The position numbers were made by a program, and so were the translations under genes. Below are positions 51,634 to 58,478 of a stretch of DNA of 62,584 nt, piece after piece. The notes below the pieces were generated by a model. The model ran no database searches. It saw only the letters and a list, made by a program, of their open reading frames with translations, and was not told the origin of the DNA. Source of the stretch: Planctomycetota bacterium (GTDB lineage: Bacteria; Planctomycetota; Phycisphaerae; Sedimentisphaerales; Anaerobacaceae); contig VRUL01000020.1 of NCBI GenBank assembly GCA_019456145.1, positions 30,987 through 93,570 of the forward strand, given 5' to 3'. How positions within the stretch are numbered: the first letter of the stretch is position 1; each line of letters starts with the position of its first letter.

Positions 51634-52470
51634 ATGAGTAAAGGTAATTTCAAAATTGGTAGCGTTGAAGTTGGATTGGATGCACCTCTGTTTGTAATGG
51701 CAGGGCCTTGCGTTATTGAAAGCAAAGAGCATTGCCTTGATATTGCCAATAGACTTGTCGATATTGGTGCAGGGAGCGATATAAGAATCATTTTCAAGGC
51801 CAGTTTCGACAAGGCCAATCGCTCCAGCTTGCACAGCTTTCGTGGTCCGGGCCTGGAGAAGGGTTTGGAGATTCTCGCAGCGGTGCGCAAAGAGACTAAT
51901 CTACCTGTTATGACCGATGTGCACGAGCCGGCCCAGGCTGCCGTTGTCGGCGAGGTTGTCGATTGCCTCCAGGTTCCCGCTTTCCTATGCAGGCAGACCG
52001 ATTTGCTTTGTGCCTGCGCACGAACTGGTAAGCCTGTTAATGTAAAGAAAGGCCAGTTTCTTTCACCTGCAGAGATGAAAAATGTGGTCGAGAAGATTCG
52101 TGCCTGCGGAAACGAAAAAATTATACTTACCGAACGCGGCACATTTTTTGGCTACAATCGTCTCGTCAACGATATGACGGCCATCGAGATTATGAAAAGG
52201 ATGGACTGTCCGGTCGTTTTCGATGCGACCCACAGCACCCAGCAGCCCGGGGGCCTCGGTGATGCAAGCGCCGGCCGGCCTGAAATGGCTCCTTTACTTG
52301 CCAAGGCTGCGATTGCCGCCGGTGCAAACGGTCTTTTCATAGAAGTTCATACCGAGCCTCAAAAGGCAAAATCAGACGCCGGCAGCATTATGCCGATAGA
52401 GTGGCTCGAGGATTTATTAAAAATGTGCAAGGAAATATTCGAGATTGTACGCGGAAAGAAAAGTGGCTGA
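51634..52470 (+). CDS. kdsA: 3-deoxy-8-phosphooctulonate (KDO-8-P) synthase
   Basis: 278 aa TIM-barrel aldolase joining phosphoenolpyruvate and arabinose-5-phosphate, early in KDO synthesis for lipid A core. FVMAGPCVIESKEH carries a Cys (about residue 26) where metal-independent enzymes have Asn, so this is the metal-dependent class II. Also FKASFDKANRSS, RGTFFGYNRLVND and DATHSTQQPGG. Supports an LPS-type outer membrane. Its 3' end overlaps the radical SAM gene by 8 bases. Confidence 0.96.
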   Translation: MSKGNFKIGSVEVGLDAPLFVMAGPCVIESKEHCLDIANRLVDIGAGSDIRIIFKASFDKANRSSLHSFRGPGLEKGLEILAAVRKETNLPVMTDVHEPAQAAVVGEVVDCLQVPAFLCRQTDLLCACARTGKPVNVKKGQFLSPAEMKNVVEKIRACGNEKIILTERGTFFGYNRLVNDMTAIEIMKRMDCPVVFDATHSTQQPGGLGDASAGRPEMAPLLAKAAIAAGANGLFIEVHTEPQKAKSDAGSIMPIEWLEDLLKMCKEIFEIVRGKKSG

Positions 52471-53398
52471 GGAGAAAAAATATCTGTACGGACCAGTGAC
52501 CTCGCGAAGGCTGGGGCTAAGTCTGGGTGTTGATATCGTACCTTTCAAAGTCTGCACACTGGATTGCATCTACTGCCAGCTCGGCGGAACTACCCAAAAG
52601 ACGACAGATCGCGCCGAGTACGTACCTCCTGAAGCTATTTTAGCCGAGCTGAGGGAAACAATAGCCCGGGGCATGAAGGCAGATTTTATTACCATCGGCG
52701 GGTCCGGCGAGCCGACGCTGAATTCGCGGCTCGGTGAGCTTATAGACGGAATAAAAAAGATTACCGATATTCCTGTGGCCCTATTAACCAACGGCACACT
52801 TCTATATAGACAGGATGTGCGCGCCGATTGTGCAAAAGCCGATGTGGTTCTGCCTTCTTTGGATGCCGGTGGCAAGCGCGTTTTCGAGGAAATCAATTGT
52901 CCGCACAAGGACATCCTTATTGAAAACCTGATTTCCGGATTATGCGACTTTAGAAATGAGTTTGCCGGGCAGATATGGCTTGAGGTCCTTCTGATTGAAG
53001 GATTAAATACCGATACCGGGCAAATTGCCAAAATCAAGAAAGCTATAGAGCAGGTTCGACCTGACAAGGTCCAGCTCAATACAGCGGTTCGGCCTACGAC
53101 CCAGGCTGGTATCAAAAAAGTGGATCCCGAAAAACTTGAGACTATAGCTGCATACCTGGGGGAAAAGTGTGAAGTTGTCGCAGATTTTTCGCCGGGACCG
53201 TGCCACAAGCATATTGAAAGTAAAGCCGAAGACGTATTATCAATGCTGAAACGCAGGCCTTGTTCACTAAATGATATATGTTCAGGCCTGGGCATCCAAC
53301 GCGATGAAGTGTTAAAATATGTCACTCGTTTCCAGCAGCAGGGGGTTGTTCATTCCAGCGAAAAAGACGGAATAATCTTCTTCAAGGCCATGTCCTGA
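52463..53398 (+). CDS. Radical SAM protein with C-terminal winged helix
   Basis: 311 aa. [4Fe-4S]-SAM site CTLDCIYCQ (CxxxCxxC), GGSGEPTLN and the barrel motif LLTNGTLL. The N-terminal YLYGPVTSRRLGLSLGVDIV is typical of a family often annotated as wyosine-type or uncharacterised radical SAM proteins; the last 65 residues look like a winged helix (RRPCSLNDICSGLGIQRDEV). GTG 52463 starts inside kdsA. Substrate unknown. Confidence 0.85.
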   Translation: MAEEKKYLYGPVTSRRLGLSLGVDIVPFKVCTLDCIYCQLGGTTQKTTDRAEYVPPEAILAELRETIARGMKADFITIGGSGEPTLNSRLGELIDGIKKITDIPVALLTNGTLLYRQDVRADCAKADVVLPSLDAGGKRVFEEINCPHKDILIENLISGLCDFRNEFAGQIWLEVLLIEGLNTDTGQIAKIKKAIEQVRPDKVQLNTAVRPTTQAGIKKVDPEKLETIAAYLGEKCEVVADFSPGPCHKHIESKAEDVLSMLKRRPCSLNDICSGLGIQRDEVLKYVTRFQQQGVVHSSEKDGIIFFKAMS

Positions 53399-53725
53399 GC
53401 CAATCAAAGTACCCAGCCTACAAGAAAGAAGCGGTTCTTCTCTGCGCTGAGAACGACGGCATTGTGGTAATTTGTGTAAATTTACGCAAAATTTGCCAAG
53501 ATTTGTGTTCAATTTGTAAAGACAGAGGTCGTATTGGCCGATAAAAGCGTTGTGGCTTTGCGAAAGAGTTATTTTTTATCGCTGTTAACGAAAAAAATCG
53601 AAGTTTACCTATAAGTTATCCTCTTTTCGACCGATAAAGAACATGTGTGTTTGTACGAATGACCTGGCAGATTGATATTTTTGGGCCGACTTTCCCTTTA
53701 AGCTAAAACGACTCTACTTTTTGTA
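53399..53725. other. Intergenic region with sigma-28-like elements
   Basis: 327 bases without a gene. Holds two GCCGATAA/ACCGATAA-like boxes (53537-53544 and about 53628-53635) that resemble sigma-28 -10 elements; see the separate entry. Otherwise AT-rich. Confidence 0.5.
53517..53544 (+). promoter_or_regulatory. Possible sigma-28-type promoter
   Basis: TAAAGACA (53517-53524), 12 bases, GCCGATAA (53537-53544); the sigma-28 consensus is TAAAGTTT, 11 bases, GCCGATAA. A weaker second candidate (TAAGTTAT then ACCGATAA) lies about 90 bases downstream. Confidence 0.35.
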
Positions 53726-53965
53726 ATGACAAAACAAAGAAGACAACTGGTTTTAAACAAGGGAACAGAGAAGTTCATATTTCGTTATGAGGCCGGCAGT
53801 GAAGATAAACTTCTGGATGCTCTGATTGATCAGGCAAAGGCCGGCTGCACAAGTTTTGATTGGTTTGATGCAGCGGTCCTGAGTTTCAAACTGACCCAGT
53901 CGCTAATCGGCCAGGCAGATGAACTTTTACATGAAAATGTAGATAAGCAAATTCACACAAATTAA
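53726..53965 (+). CDS. Small conserved-looking hypothetical protein
   Basis: 79 aa. Basic start (MTKQRRQLVLNKGTEKFIFRYEAGSE), then an amphipathic helix LLDALIDQAKAGCTSFDWFDA. No membrane segment or known domain recognised. No strong ribosome-binding site; TTTGTA precedes ATG 53726. It may be controlled by the sigma-28-like boxes upstream. Isolated between the radical SAM and recombinase genes. Confidence 0.6.
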   Translation: MTKQRRQLVLNKGTEKFIFRYEAGSEDKLLDALIDQAKAGCTSFDWFDAAVLSFKLTQSLIGQADELLHENVDKQIHTN

Positions 53966-54113
53966 TAAAGGCGAATGAATATAAGTGAAGTTTTGGATTA
54001 GTTATCGTTTTGCACTAAGCTGTAAAACAGTGACTCGAAAGTTTAGAAAATATTTGGTTTTTAACTAATACGGCGCTGGGGAGATGCCCACGAGATTGAA
54101 AGCAGGTGGATTT

Positions 54114-55154
54114 ATGAAAGATAGTGTCATTGTTCAAGAGTTTCTGAATTACTTGAAGTTTGAAAAGCGGTTCTCCGAACATACTGCCAAATGTTATCAA
54201 GCCGATCTGAAACAGTTTGGTGGGTATCTGATTGGTGCCTCTGTGTCCGGCCCGCCGGCTGATGAGCAGATTTCATTGCACCCTTCTAAAGCAGGCCAAG
54301 CCGGTCCGGCCACAGCCGTGGCGACGCAGGCTGATATCGAAGTTGACCAACTACTGCTTTCGGTCGAAACAACTGCCGTCCGGGCGTACCTGGTTTTTCT
54401 AAATGAGAAGCAATATTCCAAAGCGACCATAGCTCGCAAACTTGCCACGCTGCGAAGCTTTTACAAATTCCTGGTTAAAAGAAACCAGCTCGATTCCAAT
54501 CCGGTTGCTGTGGTTAGAACTCCCAAGCAGGACAAGAAACTACCGCGGTTCCTTGAATACGAAGAAGTAAAGAAATTACTCGAGACACCGCCAATGAATA
54601 ACTGGCTGGGCGCCAGAGACAGAGCTATCTTGGAGACGCTTTACAGCACTGGCATAAGGGTTAGTGAGCTTGTGGCGTTAAACATGGACGATATAGATTT
54701 CCTTGGTGAGGTCGTACATATCAGAGGCAAAGGCAAGAAGGAAAGAATTTCGCCTATCGGTTCATCTGCTTTGCAGACTATCCAGCACTATATGGAATTC
54801 AGGAACAAAAGAGCGCAAAGCAACAGTAATTTTGACTCGAAAGTTTTGTTCGTCAACAAGCACGGCCGACGGCTCAGCACCCGCAGTGTCCGCCGCAAGA
54901 TGGACAAATATCTTAAAATAGCCGGCCTGGACCCGGCCATCAGCCCGCACACCCTGCGTCACAGCTTCGCGACGCACATGTTAAACAACGGTGCCGATTT
55001 GAGGAGCGTCCAGGAATTGCTCGGCCATCAGTCGCTATCGACCACGCAGGTTTACACACATCTTACCACGGGAAAACTCAAAGAGGTTTACGAAAACGCT
55101 CATCCAAGAGAAAGTGTCGGCTACCAGCAGCCCGGCGAGCCGCGACACCAATAA
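54114..55154 (+). CDS. xerC: XerC/XerD-type tyrosine recombinase
   Basis: 346 aa. N-terminal SAM-like core-binding domain and C-terminal catalytic domain with Arg in STGIRVSE, Lys in GKGKKER, HTLRH, GH in LLGHQSLS and Tyr in TQVYTHL: all five catalytic positions. Normal Xer is about 300 aa; a Gly/Pro/Ala-rich insert (roughly residues 44-80) explains the excess. ATG 54114 has AGGTGG 5-6 bases upstream and is preferred over ATG 54084. Resolves chromosome dimers if it is the housekeeping copy. A strong terminator follows. Confidence 0.93.
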   Translation: MKDSVIVQEFLNYLKFEKRFSEHTAKCYQADLKQFGGYLIGASVSGPPADEQISLHPSKAGQAGPATAVATQADIEVDQLLLSVETTAVRAYLVFLNEKQYSKATIARKLATLRSFYKFLVKRNQLDSNPVAVVRTPKQDKKLPRFLEYEEVKKLLETPPMNNWLGARDRAILETLYSTGIRVSELVALNMDDIDFLGEVVHIRGKGKKERISPIGSSALQTIQHYMEFRNKRAQSNSNFDSKVLFVNKHGRRLSTRSVRRKMDKYLKIAGLDPAISPHTLRHSFATHMLNNGADLRSVQELLGHQSLSTTQVYTHLTTGKLKEVYENAHPRESVGYQQPGEPRHQ

Positions 55155-55178
55155 AAAAAATAGCTGATCACAAATAAA

Positions 55179-55205
55179 AAGCCGCTTTTCGAAGCGGCTT
55201 TTTTT
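55179..55205 (+). terminator. Rho-independent terminator with UUCG tetraloop
   Basis: 9-bp stem AAGCCGCTT (55179-55187) / AAGCGGCTT (55192-55200) closed by TTCG and flanked by A and T runs. Works in either orientation. Confidence 0.9.
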
Positions 55206-55251
55206 ATGGAAGCTTGCCCCACCCACCACGGCGTAGCTCCTGCCAAGCCGG

Positions 55252-55285
55252 GTCATTGCGAGCGCAGCGCGGCAATCTCAACCCC
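55252..55285. repeat. GTCATTGCGAG...CGGCAATCTC dispersed palindromic element
   Basis: Reads GTCATTGCGAGCGCAGCGCG then GCAATCTCAACCCC. The same family, with a different central hairpin and opposite orientation, forms the direct repeat at 1-167. Confidence 0.7.
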
Positions 55286-55286
55286 T

Positions 55287-55335
55287 GTCATTTCTGAACG
55301 GATACTTACGTGCCTATAAGGCACCGAAGAATCTC
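55287..55335. repeat. GTCATTTCTGA...GAAGAATCTC element with alternative central hairpin
   Basis: The ends match the family of 35052-35134; the middle is replaced by a hairpin GTGCCTATAAGGCAC. Confidence 0.65.
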
Positions 55336-55533
55336 CTCTACAATAATCATTAATCAATAATCATTAATCATTTATATGGTTTGCCCCACCATTATTTCTT
55401 ATAAAAACCGCGACGTTTCTCGTCGCTTCAATATCGATTAGCCCCGCCACCTGTGGGCGGGGTTGTCTTTGTGTTTAGCCCCCAAATTTATTTGGTGGTA
55501 GTCATTCCCGCGAAAGCACCGAATCCACGCCCT
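55336..55533. other. Non-coding repeat-rich stretch
   Basis: Contains short ATCATTAATC tandem-like runs, a TTTATATGGTTTGCCCC motif at 55370 and a strong hairpin CCCCGCCACCTGTGGGCGGGG near 55443-55464. No gene seen. Confidence 0.55.
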
Positions 55534-55575
55534 GTCATTCTGAACGGAGCAAAGCGAAGTGAAGCGAAGAATCTC
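55534..55575. repeat. GTCATTCTGA...GAAGAATCTC element
   Basis: Direct-orientation copy (GTCATTCTGAACGGAGCAAA then GCGAAGAATCTC) of the family seen at 35098-35134 and 55287-55335. Confidence 0.75.
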
Positions 55576-55657
55576 ATCGGTAGCGACTGTCTTTAATATC
55601 AAGCACAACTCATCGAAAAATGTAACTTATCCATTCAATTCCCCGCCTGGTTATGCA

Positions 55658-56500
55658 TCATCGTTCAATTCGGTTCTTCCATTCATTTATTTCTTTTGTC
55701 AACGCATTGAAGTTAGCAAGTCCCAGTCGATATGGCACGCTGCTACGAAATGCCTCGGCATCGCGCGTAAAAAATGACGTAGTTACAATAATTCCCCGAG
55801 TGGCACGGCGTTGCTCAACAACGCCGTAGAGTCCACGAACGATGTCAACGCCGACCTTGTTATCTTCCGCGTAGCGTTTACACTCGACGATAGTCATGAC
55901 GGTCCCAATATCGCTCCGCTGCACCGCGATGATGTCTATGCCCCCGTCTTTACTCCGTGGAGTGAGGGTAACGTCGTATCCTTGATTACTAAACATGTCT
56001 GCCACCAGTTCTTCAAATTTTCGTGGCAACATTTCGCGCATTTTGCTTGGATTAGCGGCAAGGTAGCGGATTAGCTCTTCATTGATTTCTTCGAGGCTCA
56101 CGCGAACAATTCGCGACGCGTTGGCATCTTGCAGAAGTTCTTGTGCTGTAACGAGCGTCTCCGAGTCCACAGGAGGCGTGTTTCGCTCGAAGAAGGAGCG
56201 GATTTCTGGATTGTCTGTCAGTAGGTTCGAAACTGCGCCCCATGCATCATCCTTAAATACAGCTTCCCCTCCATCGAATGGAACGTACGCATACCACTCT
56301 TCGTTGTAAACCTCTACAAGGTATTTTTCGATTTCCTCCACGTTAGAACAGTCAACGCCTAAGCTATGGCTATCGTCGTGGTGCGACTGGAGAACAATGC
56401 TGCCATAAATTTCGTCGAAGTCAGCTTCGCTTATGATGCGCTCGATAGCGTCCTGGGCGTATTCTTCCCAAGGCATTAGATGATCATCGTCGTCATCCAT
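55658..56500 (-). CDS. Mrr-like restriction endonuclease (PD-(D/E)xK)
   Basis: 280 aa. The C-terminal Mrr_cat domain has FEELVADMFSNQGYDVTLTP, KDGGIDIIAV and TIVECKRYAED, giving the Glu, Asp and ExK catalytic set, then GLYGVVEQRRATRGIIVTTS. The N-terminal 150 residues are acidic and of unknown fold. Mrr-type nucleases cut modified DNA, as stand-alone defence. ATG 56500 with GGTGAG upstream is preferred over GTG 56509. A palindrome at 56520-56546 upstream also precedes the next gene. No methyltransferase is present, fitting a type IV-like role. Confidence 0.87.
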   Translation of the reverse strand: MDDDDDHLMPWEEYAQDAIERIISEADFDEIYGSIVLQSHHDDSHSLGVDCSNVEEIEKYLVEVYNEEWYAYVPFDGGEAVFKDDAWGAVSNLLTDNPEIRSFFERNTPPVDSETLVTAQELLQDANASRIVRVSLEEINEELIRYLAANPSKMREMLPRKFEELVADMFSNQGYDVTLTPRSKDGGIDIIAVQRSDIGTVMTIVECKRYAEDNKVGVDIVRGLYGVVEQRRATRGIIVTTSFFTRDAEAFRSSVPYRLGLANFNALTKEINEWKNRIER

Positions 56501-56519
56501 AGCACTCACCTTGATGCGT

Positions 56520-56546
56520 AACTATGTATATATGGTTTCCGTATAA
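56520..56546 (-). promoter_or_regulatory. Shared palindromic upstream element, copy 1
   Basis: 27 bases (ACTATG, one base, TATATGGTTTCCGTATAA) nearly identical to 57655-57681. The core TATATGG-TTT-CCGTATA is an imperfect palindrome. Its near edge is 19 bases upstream of the Mrr-like start codon. Confidence 0.65.
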
Positions 56547-56722
56547 AACTCCTTACCTCTCCGAGTGTCAGTATAACACCCCTTTGCCCAAAGTCCATAA
56601 TTAATCCCTTGGAAACAACTTAGGCCAGTTCTCCTTCTTATTGAATTCCGTTGAACCGCGCATAACGTCATGATGAGGAGCGACGCGTTAGCGGCGTCTC
56701 CTCCATTGACATGTTCGACCTC
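56547..56722. other. Short intergenic stretch
   Basis: About 176 bases between the Mrr-like and 304-aa genes. No further gene or repeat recognised. Confidence 0.5.
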
Positions 56723-57637
56723 TCAATACGCTTTTGTTAAGATCTCTGGGATTAGTGGAACTGGTAATAACGAACAGCCAGATGGATGCGTATTGAAGAT
56801 AGTAAACCTTTTAGCTTCATGACATTCGCTCAAATAATCGCGATAATCGACCATCTGGGACTCCCATCTAAGCTCAAAAGCATCAAAAGGTAATGTTCGG
56901 TTTAATCCCAGATAGAGGGATAGTACATTCAATACAACAAATGTAAGACCTCTGCCAAGGTTCTGGGAAGTCTTAAAGACCGCATAGTCACCGAGGATAG
57001 AATCAAATGCAATTCGCTTTTGAGGACCAATACAGTGTAAAGTAAACAAGGATCTTGCATTCTCAGACGCTGTCGATTTGTGTATCAGGTGTGATCGCAG
57101 TGACTTTTTCCCGGATGGATTATCAAACAATATGCCCTGAAATATTGGATTAGCAATGTTGATGATCTCAATAAGCCGCGAAGCACTATCATCTTTTTTT
57201 TGGAAGCTGCTAAGCATATTAACAAGCTTTGGATACTTGTCACAATCTTGATTATGGATTTGCTTTGCAACAAAGAAAGCGATGCGATCGAGAGAACTTC
57301 TGCTATGAAATATGAGACTTTCAAAGTCGATCAGTACCTCTTTTCCGCTTAGTCCAACCATCTTACCAACGTCTATTGGACCTTTCGCTTTTATTGATTC
57401 CTCGTGTTGGGATATACGCCATATATATAACATGCATCCACAAAAACGCTCAAAACAGCCAAGTGCCGCTCCTGCAATGTTTGTTTTCTTGGGATCCTGA
57501 TTATGCGCCGCTATCTCACTTTCTATGTCATTGGCGAAATCAATGACACTTGGTGCCAATATTGAGTAATAAGGAGGATCATCCTTGTAGGCCACAAATG
57601 TCACATGCCGACCTTTTTTGTTGAAATCTGTACTCAT
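56723..57637 (-). CDS. Hypothetical protein, possible HEPN-like, next to the Mrr-like nuclease
   Basis: 304 aa of unknown family. No signal peptide or clear membrane helix. Mainly helical in the first 200 residues (LIFHSRSSLDRIAFFVAKQI, then FQGILFDN). RSHLIH near 203-208 fits the HEPN motif Rx4H, and the HSRSSLDR stretch is like the first helix of HEPN-type proteins; this is weak evidence and not an assignment. It shares with the Mrr-like gene a 27-bp palindromic element at almost the same distance from ATG, so the two are probably co-regulated and may form a defence pair. Confidence 0.65.
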   Translation of the reverse strand: MSTDFNKKGRHVTFVAYKDDPPYYSILAPSVIDFANDIESEIAAHNQDPKKTNIAGAALGCFERFCGCMLYIWRISQHEESIKAKGPIDVGKMVGLSGKEVLIDFESLIFHSRSSLDRIAFFVAKQIHNQDCDKYPKLVNMLSSFQKKDDSASRLIEIINIANPIFQGILFDNPSGKKSLRSHLIHKSTASENARSLFTLHCIGPQKRIAFDSILGDYAVFKTSQNLGRGLTFVVLNVLSLYLGLNRTLPFDAFELRWESQMVDYRDYLSECHEAKRFTIFNTHPSGCSLLPVPLIPEILTKAY

Positions 57638-57654
57638 GATACTATGGCTCGTTG

Positions 57655-57681
57655 AACTATGTTTATATGGTTTCCGTATAA
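57655..57681 (-). promoter_or_regulatory. Shared palindromic upstream element, copy 2
   Basis: 27 bases matching 56520-56546 with one mismatch, 17 bases upstream of the start codon of the 304-aa protein gene. Confidence 0.65.
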
Positions 57682-57920
57682 CATCCCAACGCCTCGGCTT
57701 CGTTTACAATAATCAATCATCCTTAATCAATAATCATTCAAGGTGCGTCTCACTGATTTCTGCGTTCTGTAAGCCCCCAATCTACCAATCCACTCCCCAC
57801 CCGTCCACTACAAAAAACTGCGTAAATCAGCGTTAATCCGCGATTAATAAAAAAAGACAAAATCTCTGCGTTCTCAGCGATCTCTGCGGTGAATTATTTT
57901 CATAAAATATTCGATTTTCA
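57682..57920. other. Non-coding stretch with short dispersed motifs
   Basis: Contains AACTGCGTAAATCAGCGTTAATCCGCGATTAA-like text (57810-57850), a short motif also seen near 5905-5930. No gene seen. Confidence 0.5.
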
Positions 57921-57949
57921 TTGAACATTGCGGGCAAGTTTGGTATAAT
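57921..57949 (+). promoter_or_regulatory. Sigma-70-type promoter of RNA-like element 2
   Basis: TTGAAC (57921-57926), 17-base spacer, TATAAT (57944-57949). Confidence 0.6.
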
Positions 57950-58071
57950 ACAAACAGCCATAGAAATGGCAGGAATTTAGCGGAGAACCGCACGTCTTAG
58001 TATCAGCAGCGAGTCCCTGCATGCCGTAGGCAGGGAACCAGTTTGTAGAATTAATCGTCAGTGAATACTCA
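57950..58071 (+). ncRNA. Putative structured RNA element, copy 2
   Basis: Just after the -10 box, ACAAAC (57950-57955) can pair with GTTTGT (58041-58046), closing a multibranch that holds GCCAT/ATGGC (57957-57970, loop AGAA), GCGG/CCGC (57980-57991, loop AGAA) and CCCTGC/GCAGGG (58015-58035). The end aligns with copy 1 (AATCGTnAGnGAATnCTC). A caution: the ACAAAC arm may lie partly upstream of the true start. No known family matched. Confidence 0.4.
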
Positions 58072-58225
58072 ATAATCAATCAAAAAGGTGTAGTAATGGT
58101 TATAAATCTCTTATTTAGCCAAGGTTTTGAACATTTAAAATTGTGTAATTTGGATTTGTCTAAGATTTAGAGCTCAGGATTTAGGATTTGAAACTACCTA
58201 TGCAAACTACAATCTACTCAAATCT

Positions 58226-58397
58226 CCTATCCAGCCCAATTTGCCAACCAATTATTACCTTTATTATGCAAAACGAACCCAATTTCCAAAAAAGTCAAAT
58301 GAACATAACCAAAGTATTAACAAGGGATTATAAAAATAAATGCGATTGGACACGTGGTGAAAACGAACCCAAAACGAACCCAATCAAAGCCAATTTC
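58226..58397 (+). repeat. NEPNF-type dispersed repeat, copy 2
   Basis: 172-base counterpart of 5966-6137, with the same CCTATCCAGCCC start and AACGAACCCAA units at the end. The open frame here runs on across the downstream gene in antisense and is not a credible gene. Confidence 0.7.
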
Positions 58398-58478
58398 CCC
58401 GCCCCCCGCGGCCAAACAAACCCAAAACAAACCCAATGCTTGCCCGCCATCTGTGTGGCAGGTCAAACCAGATTCTGG

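Noticed and set aside
52570..53325. 251-codon minus-strand frame in the radical SAM gene
   Set aside because: Antisense shadow of a clearly conserved enzyme.
54114..55154. Phage integrase marking a prophage or integrative element
   Set aside because: The sequence is of Xer type with no phage genes nearby, no tRNA gene and no att-like repeats in view.
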